Below, one piece after another: positions 36,211 through 45,233 of a stretch of 64,000 bases of DNA. Origin of the DNA: CALHRB01 sp964473465 (GTDB lineage Bacteria; Bacteroidota; Ignavibacteria; Kapaibacteriales; UBA2268); NCBI GenBank assembly GCA_964473465.1, contig CAYYPE010000005.1:1-64000 (forward strand). The letters run 5' to 3'. The notes beneath the pieces were generated by a model. The model saw only the letters and a list, made by a program, of their open reading frames with translations. It did not search any database and was not told the origin of the DNA. Both the position numbers and the translations under genes were made by a program. Every line of letters begins with the position of its first letter. Within the stretch, counting starts at the first letter, position 1.

Positions 36211-37662
36211 ATGGAAAAATTAATTTTTGAAAAAAGTATGCCCGGAAGGAAAGGTCATTTTATTCCCAAAAACGACGTTCCTTTAACCAATTTGAATATA
36301 GAATTACCAGAAAAATTTAGGAGAAAAACAGAATTAGATTTCCCTGAAGTTAGTGAAAATGAAATTGCCCGTCACTTTGTTCTCCTTTCTCATTATAATT
36401 ATTCTATTGATCAGGGATTGTATCCTCTTGGATCATGTACAATGAAATATAATCCCAAAGTTAATGAGAAAACTGCTACAATTGATGGATTTGCTAATCT
36501 TCATCCTTGTTCCAATGAGAAACATGCCCAAGGTGCACTAAAGTTAATGTTCGAATTAGGTAATTCATTAAAAGAAATCACGGGATTACAGGGGGTAAGT
36601 CTTCAGCCTGCTGCAGGATCCCATGGTGAGCTCACAGGAATTCTTATGTTTAGAGCATACCATCTTGACAGAGGAGACATTAAAAGAAAAAAAATATTAA
36701 TACCTGATTCAGCTCACGGAACTAATCCTGCATCTGCATCTATCGGAGGATTTGAAATTATTAACATAAAATCAAATCCAGATGGTAGGGTTGATGTAGA
36801 AGATCTCGAAAAGAATTGTGGAGACGATGTAGCAGGTTTTATGCTCACCAATCCAAATACTGTGGGACTTTTCGAAAAAAACATTGCACAAATTGAAAAA
36901 TTGGTACACGGTTGTGGCGGACTAATGTATATGGATGGAGCAAATCTAAATGCCTTACTGGGAATAGTACGACCCGGCGATATGAATTTTGATTGTGTTC
37001 ATATTAATTTGCATAAAACATTTTCAACTCCTCATGGTGGTGGTGGTCCCGGAGCAGGTCCGGTTTGTGTAAGTGAAAAACTGGTTCCTTATCTGCCGAT
37101 ACCTCAGGTAATTTTAAAAGATGATAGTTATGTTCTTCATGAAGACAATCCAAAATCAATTGGTAAAGTTCATAGCTTCTTTGGTAATTTTGGTGTCCTC
37201 GTCAGAGCATATACATATATTAGAATGCATGGCAGCAGAGGTTTGTTTGAAGTCAGTAAAAATGCAATTATTAATGCTAATTATTTATTCCATCTTTTAA
37301 AAAATGATTTTGATGTGCCTTATAATGAGTTCTGTATGCACGAATTCATTCTTAGTGGTGACAAGCAGAAACAAGATGGAGCCTCCACAAAAGATTTAGC
37401 AAAAAGACTACTTGATTATGGTTTTCATGCTCCAACAGTATATTTCCCTCTCATAGTTCATGAAGCAATGCTTATTGAACCAACTGAAACTGAAACAAAG
37501 GACAATCTTGAGGCTTTTGCATCAGCTATGATTAAAATTGCCCATGAGATTAAAGAAAATCCAGAATTTGTTAAGAATTCTCCTTATAATACTCCTGTCA
37601 AAAGAGTTGACGATGCATTGGCAGCCAGACAACTTGACATTTCATGGTATTCAAGAAAATAA
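36211..37662 (+). CDS. gcvPB: Glycine dehydrogenase (decarboxylating) subunit 2
   Basis: 483 residues. The PLP-dependent P-protein B subunit: SQPAAGSHGELTG-like (LQPAAGSHGEL), DSAHGTNPASA, MYMDGANLNALLG and the PLP Lys in NLHKTFSTPHGGGGPGAGP. It needs subunit 1 (gcvPA) and the T and H proteins, none of which is adjacent here. Start: the ATG at 36211 is preferred to a TTG at 36202. A terminator follows. Confidence 0.94.
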   Translation: MEKLIFEKSMPGRKGHFIPKNDVPLTNLNIELPEKFRRKTELDFPEVSENEIARHFVLLSHYNYSIDQGLYPLGSCTMKYNPKVNEKTATIDGFANLHPCSNEKHAQGALKLMFELGNSLKEITGLQGVSLQPAAGSHGELTGILMFRAYHLDRGDIKRKKILIPDSAHGTNPASASIGGFEIINIKSNPDGRVDVEDLEKNCGDDVAGFMLTNPNTVGLFEKNIAQIEKLVHGCGGLMYMDGANLNALLGIVRPGDMNFDCVHINLHKTFSTPHGGGGPGAGPVCVSEKLVPYLPIPQVILKDDSYVLHEDNPKSIGKVHSFFGNFGVLVRAYTYIRMHGSRGLFEVSKNAIINANYLFHLLKNDFDVPYNEFCMHEFILSGDKQKQDGASTKDLAKRLLDYGFHAPTVYFPLIVHEAMLIEPTETETKDNLEAFASAMIKIAHEIKENPEFVKNSPYNTPVKRVDDALAARQLDISWYSRK

Positions 37663-37669
37663 TAAATTA

Positions 37670-37702
37670 AAGGCTGTTCAAAATTATCAGAACAGCCTTT
37701 TT
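37670..37702 (+). terminator. Rho-independent terminator after gcvPB
   Basis: A 10-bp perfect stem (AAGGCTGTTC, GAACAGCCTT) with a 10-nt loop and five T. It lies between the convergent gcvPB and hslO. Confidence 0.88.
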
Positions 37703-37736
37703 AGTATATATCTCAACATGTAGCAAAATGATATAA

Positions 37737-38642
37737 TTAATTTTCAGCTGCTTTCAGCTCGTTGATTAGTCTGTCAAAATCACTATCATCAAGATAATAA
37801 TGTTTGTTACAATAAATACAGATCAGCTCATTATGCTTACTGTTTTTCATGCTTTTTATTTCTTCAATTCCAAGAGTAAGTAGTTTAGAAATGAACTTTT
37901 CTTTTGAACAACGACAGAAAAAATCAACACGGTAATTCTTTAGCACATCATAATCAAAAGGAATTAATACACGTGTTGCATCCTCAATATTCATCTCGTT
38001 ATAAAACAATTCCGTTATTTTAGGGCTATCATATAATTTGTTATGAATGCTTAATAAATCTTTTTCACTTGCACCGGGAAGAGATTGAACAAATAATCCA
38101 CCAGAGTGTTCAATAATACCATTACTATCTAAACTAACGTCCAATATTACTGCTGTTGGTATCTGTTCAGATTTATGAAAATAATAAGCTAAATCAGATG
38201 AAATGTCTCCCTTTTTAAGTTTCACAATCCCCACAATAGGTTCAGATTTATTATATAAAATCTTGGATACTTTGAAGATCCCATCCCCCAAATAATCAGA
38301 GATTGTGGAGCTATCTGTGTGATTTGTTTCGTATTCTATAAATCCTCTTACTTCACCCACTTGAATGGCTTCTGCAAAAATCTTTTTTATTGATTTAGAA
38401 CCTGTAGCTTCAAGTATAATTCTTTCTTCGCCTTTCAAAAATGCAGCCATTAATGAAGCACCAGTCAATAATCTTGACAATAAAGATGCAGGAATGGGAG
38501 GTAATTTATGATTGGATTGAGCTTTTTTTGAAAGATTGGTACTCTTAATAACTCCAGCTCTGAATTTTCCATCCTTGGAAATTAAAGTCAGAACACGGTC
38601 AGCAAGCTTAATTTCTTTGATTTTATTTTTATTAATACTCAT
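37737..38642 (-). CDS. hslO: Hsp33 redox-regulated chaperonin
   Basis: 301 residues. The C-terminal Zn-binding site has CRC (FFCRCSKEKF) and CIYC, the four-Cys redox switch of Hsp33. N-terminal domain: LLTGASLMAAFLKGEERI, VGEVRGFIEY. On oxidation the zinc is released and the chaperone holds unfolding proteins. It is 7 bp downstream of a thioredoxin-like gene, so the two form an oxidative-response pair. Confidence 0.92.
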   Translation of the reverse strand: MSINKNKIKEIKLADRVLTLISKDGKFRAGVIKSTNLSKKAQSNHKLPPIPASLLSRLLTGASLMAAFLKGEERIILEATGSKSIKKIFAEAIQVGEVRGFIEYETNHTDSSTISDYLGDGIFKVSKILYNKSEPIVGIVKLKKGDISSDLAYYFHKSEQIPTAVILDVSLDSNGIIEHSGGLFVQSLPGASEKDLLSIHNKLYDSPKITELFYNEMNIEDATRVLIPFDYDVLKNYRVDFFCRCSKEKFISKLLTLGIEEIKSMKNSKHNELICIYCNKHYYLDDSDFDRLINELKAAEN

Positions 38643-38649
38643 AGTTTAT

Positions 38650-39213
38650 TTAATTAATCTTTTTCCATTTAATATTACAGCCGATACTCGGTTTTTGCTC
38701 AAAAGTAATTTGTTTATTGTTTATTATGGCTTCAAGAGCTTCTGATAAATCCTTGCCTGTTACAGGTATATCATTTCCCGGTCTGGAGTCATCAAATTGT
38801 CCTCGATAAACAAGTTTAAGGTCTCTGTCAAAGATATAGAAATCAGGAGTGCAAGCAGCATTATAAGCTTTGGCAACTTCCTGAGTTTCGTCGAAAAGAT
38901 AAGGAAATTTGTAACCAAGTTCTTTTGCTTGTATCTTCATATTTTCCGGAGAGTCTTCTGGATAATTGACAACATCATTAGAATTTATTCCAATAAATGA
39001 TATTCCTTTTTCAATATAATAATTTGTAAGTTCTACTAATTTTTGATTAATATGTTTAACGTATGGGCAATGGTTGCAGATAAACATAACCACAGTAGCG
39101 ATATTAGATTTAAGTTCATCAAGCGATAATGTTCTACCTGAAACAACGTCAATCAAATAAAAAGAAGGTGCTTTTGCTCCAAGTGGAACCATTTTTGATT
39201 CAGTAGCAGCCAT
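38650..39213 (-). CDS. Thioredoxin-fold redoxin family protein (AhpC/TSA-like)
   Basis: 187 residues, no signal peptide. A redoxin domain with a CxxC active site (MFICNHCPYVKHIN), GISFIGINSNDV, YNAACTPDFYIFD and a cis-Pro environment. It resembles thioredoxin-like proteins annotated as redoxin or peroxiredoxin-like; the exact reaction is not known. It shares a transcript with hslO (7-bp gap). Confidence 0.82.
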   Translation of the reverse strand: MAATESKMVPLGAKAPSFYLIDVVSGRTLSLDELKSNIATVVMFICNHCPYVKHINQKLVELTNYYIEKGISFIGINSNDVVNYPEDSPENMKIQAKELGYKFPYLFDETQEVAKAYNAACTPDFYIFDRDLKLVYRGQFDDSRPGNDIPVTGKDLSEALEAIINNKQITFEQKPSIGCNIKWKKIN

Positions 39214-39286
39214 TTTATTAACCTCTTAAAAGAAATAAAAAAAATACACGTCAAATAAACGTTAAATGTTGTTAATTAGTTGAAAG

Positions 39287-40585
39287 ATGGATACCCATAA
39301 ATATTTGCCTCTTATAATTGCAGTTACTGTTTTATTTTATCTCTTTGACTTATATTTCTTAAAGAGCTGGACTAAGTTCATCAAGGAGCATAAATGGAAT
39401 AAATTGTTCTATCAGATAATGTGGGGGATAGGAATTTTTGTTTTTATAGTATCTTTTTATTCCCTTATAATGAGAATAATTGACAGAATGCCACATCAAA
39501 TTGAAAGATATCTTTATTTAACAACTGCAATCTGGTATTTACCGAAAATTGTCATTACACCAGTATTAATTATTAAGGATTTAATTAAGTTCATTATTCG
39601 GAAATTTAAATCTTTCTCATTTAAAAGACAGACTTTCATCATTGAAGATAAAGGTAATCAAAAATCCTATGACAATTCTGACGAACAGGATTTTTCATAT
39701 TCATTAGAGAAAAAAAATGGATTAAGCAGACGAAAACTATTGAAGATGGCAGGTTGGTCAATTGCAGGTGTTCCTTACGTTATGGTAGCTAATGGAATGA
39801 TAAACACGACTTATGATTTTCAGATCCATAAAAGTGAAATTCCTCTTTTCAATTTACCAAAAGCGCTCGATGGATTGAAATTAGTTCAGCTTTCAGATAT
39901 ACATGCAGGGTCTTTCAATTCACAAAAACCAATGGAAAGAGTAGCTTTTTTGGTTAACACATTGAATCCTGACTTAATTTTGATAACAGGGGATTTCGTT
40001 AATTTTGAGCCAGATGAAATTCCATTTATATATAATTCCTTGAAAGCTTTAAAAGCAAAGTATGGGGTTTATGGCTGTCTTGGTAATCATGACCATTATA
40101 TGAGTCTGGAAAAACAATCCCAATTGATAGCAATCCTTCAATCTGCCGGAATAAATCTCTTGATAAATTCAAATATCAAGATTGAAATAGAAAAAGAGCA
40201 ATTACAAATAGCCGGAATGGATAATTCAAGCGAAAGAATCAGGTTTGGTGATCTGGGAAAGGCTTTGGACGGATTAAATAATGATGAACCGATTATTTTA
40301 TTAAGTCATGATCCAATCAATTGGGATAGAGAAGTCAGGGCACAGACAAAAGTTGATTTGATGCTTTCTGGTCATACCCATGGCGGTCAAATCGGCATTG
40401 AAATCTTTGGACAAACAATAACGCCCTCCAGAATTGTTTATAAGCAATATGCAGGTTTATACAGATATCGAGATCAATACTTATATGTTAACAGAGGAAT
40501 TGGAACCGTTGGACCACCAGTAAGAGTAGGCATTCCACCTGAAATTTCCTTGCATATCTTAAGAAAAGCATCGAACTTAGCTTAA
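39287..40585 (+). CDS. Membrane-anchored metallophosphoesterase with internal twin-arginine motif
   Basis: 432 residues. Three membrane helices lie in the first 110 residues, then a polar linker, then SRRKLLKMAGWSIAGVPYVM (about residues 145-165), a twin-arginine pattern in front of a fourth hydrophobic stretch. A calcineurin-like phosphoesterase domain follows with all metal motifs: LSDIHAG, GDFVNFE, LGNHDHY and SGHTHGGQIG. Family knowledge: YkuE-like enzymes are Tat-exported phosphodiesterases acting on envelope lipids. The layout suggests an enzyme domain outside the cytoplasm. It starts a rightward group with an ABC exporter. Confidence 0.87.
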   Translation: MDTHKYLPLIIAVTVLFYLFDLYFLKSWTKFIKEHKWNKLFYQIMWGIGIFVFIVSFYSLIMRIIDRMPHQIERYLYLTTAIWYLPKIVITPVLIIKDLIKFIIRKFKSFSFKRQTFIIEDKGNQKSYDNSDEQDFSYSLEKKNGLSRRKLLKMAGWSIAGVPYVMVANGMINTTYDFQIHKSEIPLFNLPKALDGLKLVQLSDIHAGSFNSQKPMERVAFLVNTLNPDLILITGDFVNFEPDEIPFIYNSLKALKAKYGVYGCLGNHDHYMSLEKQSQLIAILQSAGINLLINSNIKIEIEKEQLQIAGMDNSSERIRFGDLGKALDGLNNDEPIILLSHDPINWDREVRAQTKVDLMLSGHTHGGQIGIEIFGQTITPSRIVYKQYAGLYRYRDQYLYVNRGIGTVGPPVRVGIPPEISLHILRKASNLA

Positions 40586-40611
40586 ATTTAAATAAAATTC
40601 AAGGTATAATC

Positions 40612-41547
40612 TTGGAAAATAAAATAATCGAAGTAACTAATTTATCCAAAAGATTTAAATCTTTATGGGCAGTAAACAGTCTTAACCTGAATGTATTTAA
40701 AGGGGACATTTTTGGCTTTCTGGGACCAAATGGAGCAGGAAAAAGCACAACAATAAGAATGTTGTTAAGTTTGATTTATCCGACTACCGGCTCAGTTAAA
40801 ATTTTTGAAATGGACTTATTTAAAAACAGGATAAAAATTCTTAAGAGGATTGGAGCTATCGTCGAAAAGCCAGATATGTATGGCTATCTTTCCGCATACA
40901 AGAATCTGGAAATACTTGCTAAACTTTCAAGATATGACATCACTAATCAGAGAATTATGGAAATTCTGGATATTGTGGGACTTAAGGACAGAGCAAATAG
41001 TAAAGTCAAGACATTTTCCTCGGGAATGAAGCAAAGGCTTGGTATTGCTCAAGCTCTTATTCACGACCCAGAGTTGATAATTTTAGATGAACCGACCACT
41101 GGGCTTGATCCTCATGGTATGAAGGAAATTCGAGATCTGATATTATCTTTAAAAAATGATTTTGGTAAAACAATTTTTATATCCTCTCATTTATTATTTG
41201 AAGTTGAAGCCATTGCGACCAGAATGATAATTATTAATAAAGGTAAGACAGTTGTTGAAGGATCGGTTGAGGAACTTCTTAGACCAAAAGAATTAGAGGT
41301 TTCATTTAATGTCAATGATATAGAAAGAGCTATTGATATAGCAAATAATATGAGTTTAGAAGTAATAAATAAAACAAATGAGCAAAATTTTGATAAGAAA
41401 AATCAAGTTAGAATTAAGATTCAAAGAGAATTAATACCGGTATTAAATAAAAAATTTGTCGAGAACGATATTGAGGTTTTTTCTATCACACCATCACGTT
41501 CTCTGGAGGATTATTTCCTTAGTTTAACAGATGGGGGTGCAAAATGA
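40612..41547 (+). CDS. ABC transporter ATP-binding protein
   Basis: 311 residues. Walker A GPNGAGKSTT, signature FSSGMKQRLGIAQAL, Walker B LIILDEPTTGLDP, then a C-terminal region of about 90 residues that is common in ABC-2 exporters. The TTG start at 40612 is required because no ATG precedes VTNLSKRF. It overlaps the permease by 4 bp. The substrate is unknown. Confidence 0.9.
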   Translation: MENKIIEVTNLSKRFKSLWAVNSLNLNVFKGDIFGFLGPNGAGKSTTIRMLLSLIYPTTGSVKIFEMDLFKNRIKILKRIGAIVEKPDMYGYLSAYKNLEILAKLSRYDITNQRIMEILDIVGLKDRANSKVKTFSSGMKQRLGIAQALIHDPELIILDEPTTGLDPHGMKEIRDLILSLKNDFGKTIFISSHLLFEVEAIATRMIIINKGKTVVEGSVEELLRPKELEVSFNVNDIERAIDIANNMSLEVINKTNEQNFDKKNQVRIKIQRELIPVLNKKFVENDIEVFSITPSRSLEDYFLSLTDGGAK

Positions 41548-42380
41548 TTACATTGGTCAGTATTGAATTATATAAAATCTTCAAGAAGTGGCGAACTTAT
41601 ATTAGTTTCATTACTCTTGCATTTCTTAGCCTAATTATTCAAATCGTTATGTATTTTGAAGGTCAGAATTTTATGGATACAGTAACAAGAGGTATCCAGC
41701 AAAATTTTATCCTAAGCGGTAATTTCCTTAATGGTTATTTAATAGCTTACTTTATATTGAATATGATTACTATTCATATACCATTTCTTATAACACTCGT
41801 AGCAGGAGATTTATTAGCTGGAGAAGCAACTGGAGGGACATATAGATTAATTTTGTCAAGACCAATTTCAAGATTAAAGTTTATTTTATCAAAATTTATT
41901 GCTGGGATAATTTATACTAATTTATTGATTTTGTTTCTTGCAATGGTAAGTTTAGGTTTAGGAGTGTTAATCTTTGGAACCGGAGAGTTGATTGTATTAA
42001 GGGAGATTATTATTATATTTCCATCAAATGATATTTTATGGAGATTTTTTATTGCTTATGGATTTGCTGCTTTGAGTATGTCTGTGGTAACATCATTGGC
42101 TTTCTTGTTTTCTTCATTTGTTGAAAATGCAATCGGACCTATTGTTGCTACCATGGCTGTGATTATTGTATTTTTAATAGTTTCATCAATAGACCTTGAA
42201 TTTTTTAATAAAATCAAGCCTTTTATGTTCACTTATTATATGCTATCATGGATGGATATATTTGATGACCCAATTAACCTTCCTTCGATTATTCAATCCA
42301 TGATTGTATTAATTGGGCATATAATACTATTTTTGACGATAACCATATTTACTTTTGAAAGAAAGGATATATTAACCTGA
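41544..42380 (+). CDS. ABC-2 type transporter permease
   Basis: 278 residues with six membrane helices and the ABC-2 pattern (LAGEATGGTYRLILSRPISR) in the cytoplasmic loop after helix 2, which contacts the ATPase. It starts within the upstream gene's last codon (ATGA overlap), so the ATPase and permease are translationally coupled. Probable exporter or membrane-linked efflux system. Confidence 0.88.
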   Translation: MITLVSIELYKIFKKWRTYISFITLAFLSLIIQIVMYFEGQNFMDTVTRGIQQNFILSGNFLNGYLIAYFILNMITIHIPFLITLVAGDLLAGEATGGTYRLILSRPISRLKFILSKFIAGIIYTNLLILFLAMVSLGLGVLIFGTGELIVLREIIIIFPSNDILWRFFIAYGFAALSMSVVTSLAFLFSSFVENAIGPIVATMAVIIVFLIVSSIDLEFFNKIKPFMFTYYMLSWMDIFDDPINLPSIIQSMIVLIGHIILFLTITIFTFERKDILT

Positions 42381-42381
42381 T

Positions 42382-43080
42382 ATGAAAACAAACATTGAAC
42401 AATATTTATTAATTCTTTTTGTAGTATTTTTTTCTATAAGTGCTTATTCGCAAGATTCAAACGAAATAATAAAGAAGGTCAAAGAAAAACAAAAATTACT
42501 CAATGACTATAAAGCAGATATACAAATCAAAGTAGCTATTGATTTTTTGAAGGTTCCGGATGTTCAGGCAAAAATATATTATAAAAAACCAGACAAGTTT
42601 AAAATTGTCTCTGATGGCTTTCTAATGCTGCCAAAGGAAGGATTTAATTTTTCACCGGAATCATTTTTTAAAGAGGATTTTACGAGTGTTTTTGTTAAAA
42701 AAGAAAAACTCAATTCATACCAAACTAATGTTATAAAAATAATTCCAAATAATGATAAGAGTGAATTAGTTCTTTCAACTCTATGGATAGATGAAGAGGA
42801 ATTTGTTATAAGAAAAGTGGAAAGCACTTTCAAGCAAGGTGGAACAGTAGTTCTAAATTTTGATTATGATAATAAATTAGTAAAATATGGTGTACCAATT
42901 AAACTAAAATTTACTTTTGACTTAAAAAATATGAGATTACCTAAAAATTTTAGTGGTATTGATACTCCGGGAAAGAAAAAAGGTGATAAAGCTCCATCTA
43001 CGACAGGGGAAGTGTTTATCTCGTATAGTAATTATGTAATAAATAAAGGGATTGACGATAAAATTTTTCAGCATAAATGA
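42382..43080 (+). CDS. LolA-like outer-membrane lipoprotein-sorting protein
   Basis: 232 residues. The signal peptide ends in AYSQDS. The mature protein is beta-rich with LolA-like motifs: KVKEKQKLLNDYKADIQIKV, KIYYKKPDKFKIVSDGFLML, VLSTLWIDEEEFVIRKVEST and FDYDN. Family knowledge: LolA carries lipoproteins across the periplasm; related proteins have similar folds without that role. It is 1 bp after an ABC-2 exporter, so it may act with it on an envelope substrate (inference). Confidence 0.78.
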   Translation: MKTNIEQYLLILFVVFFSISAYSQDSNEIIKKVKEKQKLLNDYKADIQIKVAIDFLKVPDVQAKIYYKKPDKFKIVSDGFLMLPKEGFNFSPESFFKEDFTSVFVKKEKLNSYQTNVIKIIPNNDKSELVLSTLWIDEEEFVIRKVESTFKQGGTVVLNFDYDNKLVKYGVPIKLKFTFDLKNMRLPKNFSGIDTPGKKKGDKAPSTTGEVFISYSNYVINKGIDDKIFQHK

Positions 43081-43099
43081 AACATTTTTGAAATTAGAT

Positions 43100-43130
43100 T
43101 TTTATAAAACAAAAAAATTTCATAATTTTG
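43100..43130 (+). promoter_or_regulatory. Bacteroidota-type promoter of tRNA-Pro
   Basis: TTTT (43100-43103), a 19-bp spacer and TAATTTTG (43123-43130). The -7 box is perfect; the -33 differs by one base. The mature tRNA starts 11 nt after the box. Confidence 0.65.
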
Positions 43131-43140
43131 TAATCTTATT

Positions 43141-43215
43141 CGGGGCGTGGCGCAGCCCGGTTAGCGCGTCTGTTTTGGGAGCAGAAGGCCGCAGGTTCGA
43201 ATCCCGCCGCCCCGA
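43141..43215 (+). tRNA. tRNA-Pro (anticodon TGG)
   Basis: Acceptor stem CGGGGCG/CGCCCCG with discriminator A, D-arm with GGCGCAGCCCGG, anticodon stem TCTGT/GCAGA with loop TTTGGGA (anticodon TGG), T-arm with GCAGGTTCGAATCCCGC. The 5' C of the acceptor stem is a known feature of tRNA-Pro. CCA is not encoded. Confidence 0.96.
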
Positions 43216-43270
43216 CAATTTCTCCCTCGATTTTTGATAATTCTTTCCAGATAATGTTTATCAGTCTTCT

Positions 43271-43687
43271 TTACTGAGCTGTTTGTTCTTCAGACTGTTG
43301 CTGCTGTTTTTCCTTCTCACGGGTTTCAATTCTTTTTTTACGAAGCTCAGCTCTTCGGAAATATCTTTCAATAGCAATTTTTTTGTGTTCTTTCACTGCT
43401 TCCTGAATTTCAAATTCGGTTTTGCCTTTGAATTGTAAATGTCTTCTGAGCAGAATACCCTCATAACTTAAAAGTTCTCTAACCATATCTGTAGGTTGTG
43501 CACCAATATTTAGCCAATAGACTGCTCTATCGGGGTCAACTTTTATAGTTGAAGGCTTTGTATGTGGGTCATAGTAGCCTAAACGTTCAAGATATGCACC
43601 ATCTCGCTTTTGACGTCCGTCAACAGCAACGATGTCATAAATTGGATAGTGAGATCTTCCTTTTCTTCTTAATCTTATTTTAACCAT
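43271..43687 (-). CDS. rpsP: 30S ribosomal protein S16
   Basis: 138 residues. MVKIRLRRKGRSHYPIYDIVAVDGRQKRDGAYLERLGYYDP is the S16 N-terminal core (first 41 residues); the Gln/Glu-rich C-terminal tail (about 35 residues) is longer than in E. coli. It follows ffh by 40 bp on the same strand. The usual next genes, rimM and trmD, are absent; tRNA-Pro and the LolA-like gene converge instead. Confidence 0.96.
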   Translation of the reverse strand: MVKIRLRRKGRSHYPIYDIVAVDGRQKRDGAYLERLGYYDPHTKPSTIKVDPDRAVYWLNIGAQPTDMVRELLSYEGILLRRHLQFKGKTEFEIQEAVKEHKKIAIERYFRRAELRKKRIETREKEKQQQQSEEQTAQ

Positions 43688-43727
43688 TTTTTAAACCTTA
43701 TATTTTTAAAGAAAATAAATTTCTAAT

Positions 43728-45065
43728 TTACATACCGAAGTTTTTAGGTAAACCAAACTGACTGAGGAAATTTGATCTTCCACCTCGGGAAATATTTTTC
43801 ATCATTTTTGTCATATCCTCGAATTGTTTAATCAGACGATTAACATCCTGAACGGTAGTTCCGCTTCCTGATGCAATTCTTCTGCGTCTGGATCCGTTTA
43901 GGATCTTCGGATTTTCTCTTTCCTGTTTAGTCATCGAGAGAATAATTGCTTCGACTTTGGAAAAAGATTTGTCATCAATATTTACACCCCTTAGTGCCTT
44001 ATCCATTCCGGGAATAAGACCAAGCAGATCTCTTATAGAACCCATTTTTTTAATGGTTCTTAATTGATCCAGAAAATCCTCAAATGTAAATTGATTTTTT
44101 CTAATTTTTTGTTCAAGCTTTTCAGCTTCTTTTTCATCGAATTCTTGTTCAGCCTTTTCCACCAGAGTAAGAATATCACCCATACCAAGAATTCTGGAAG
44201 CTATTCTTTCGGGGTGAAATGGTTCTAAAGCTTCTATCTTTTCACCTGTGCTGATAAATTTGATAGGTTTACCGACAACTGTTTTGACAGACAAAGCCGC
44301 ACCACCTCTTGTATCCCCATCTAATTTAGTAAGAACAATTCCTGTTAGATTGAGAATATCATTAAAAGCTTTGGCAGTTGTAACTGCATCCTGACCAATC
44401 ATTGAGTCACAGACAAATAATGTTTCTGTTGGCTTCAAAGAATCGCTGAGATTTCTGATTTCATTCATCATTTGTTCGTCAATAGTCAATCTTCCAGCAG
44501 TATCAACAATTAATACATCTCTTGCGAACCGTTTTGCATAAGATAAAGCTTCGTTTGCGATTTTGATTGGGTCTTTCGAGTCCTGAGTAAATACAGGTAT
44601 ATTGGCTGAGCTACCAAGGAGTTTTAATTGTTCGATAGCAGCAGGTCTATAAACATCACAAGCAACTAAAAGTGGCTGTCGTCCTTTCTTTCGAAGATTT
44701 TTAGCAAGTTTGGCGCAGAAAGTAGTTTTACCAGAACCTTGCAAACCGGCAACCAAAATTACAGTAGGGGGCTGAGGGGACATTAAAATATCAGATTGTT
44801 TACTACCGAGCAATTCAACCAACTCATCCCGGACAATTTTTACAATTAATTGTTCGGGAAGTAGTTTCCCCTTTACTTCTGTTCCTATAGCCTTTTGTTT
44901 AACGTCTTCAACAAATTTTCTTGCAACATTGAGATTAACGTCAGCTTCAACAAGAGCCTTGCGAATCTCATCGAGAGCCTCCTGAATATTGTTTTCTGTG
45001 ATTGTTGCCTGACCTCGAAAACGCTTTAATGCTAATTCGAGTTTTTCCTGTAAATTCTCAAACAT
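43728..45065 (-). CDS. ffh: Signal recognition particle protein Ffh
   Basis: 445 residues: N-domain, GTPase G-domain (GLQGSGKTTFCAKLA, DTAGRL, TKLDGDTRGGAAL) and the Met-rich M-domain at the C-terminus (MTKQERENPKILNGSRRRRIA, ending KNFGM). It binds 4.5S RNA and signal peptides and delivers ribosomes to FtsY. No SRP RNA gene is seen in the window. Confidence 0.97.
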   Translation of the reverse strand: MFENLQEKLELALKRFRGQATITENNIQEALDEIRKALVEADVNLNVARKFVEDVKQKAIGTEVKGKLLPEQLIVKIVRDELVELLGSKQSDILMSPQPPTVILVAGLQGSGKTTFCAKLAKNLRKKGRQPLLVACDVYRPAAIEQLKLLGSSANIPVFTQDSKDPIKIANEALSYAKRFARDVLIVDTAGRLTIDEQMMNEIRNLSDSLKPTETLFVCDSMIGQDAVTTAKAFNDILNLTGIVLTKLDGDTRGGAALSVKTVVGKPIKFISTGEKIEALEPFHPERIASRILGMGDILTLVEKAEQEFDEKEAEKLEQKIRKNQFTFEDFLDQLRTIKKMGSIRDLLGLIPGMDKALRGVNIDDKSFSKVEAIILSMTKQERENPKILNGSRRRRIASGSGTTVQDVNRLIKQFEDMTKMMKNISRGGRSNFLSQFGLPKNFGM

Positions 45066-45092
45066 TTTTAGTTATTGAAAAATAAAGAACTA

Positions 45093-45124
45093 CAAAGTTA
45101 ATGTATAATTGACTTTTTAACAAA
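45093..45124 (-). promoter_or_regulatory. Bacteroidota-type promoter of ffh-rpsP
   Basis: On the minus strand TTTG (45121-45124), a 20-bp spacer and TAACTTTG (45093-45100). It matches TTTG-N20-TAnnTTTG and lies 27 bp before the ffh start codon. Confidence 0.75.
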
Positions 45125-45182
45125 TTTATTTTCATTCGAAAATAATATGAAATATAAATTGTGATTTTTATTATATTCTTTA

Positions 45183-45190
45183 TAAATTTG
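45183..45190 (+). promoter_or_regulatory. Possible -7 promoter box before the hypothetical gene at 45234
   Basis: TAAATTTG fits the -7 consensus and lies 43 bp before the ATG. The -33 side reads ATTG at a 21-bp distance, so it is weak. Divergent from ffh. Confidence 0.35.
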
Positions 45191-45233
45191 TTATTCTTTA
45201 CTATTATTTTATGAAATTAAATGGAAATAGATT

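Noticed and set aside
43052..43237. Open frame covering the tRNA-Pro locus
   Set aside because: It translates the tRNA and its promoter region and resembles no protein; the tRNA cloverleaf explains the sequence.
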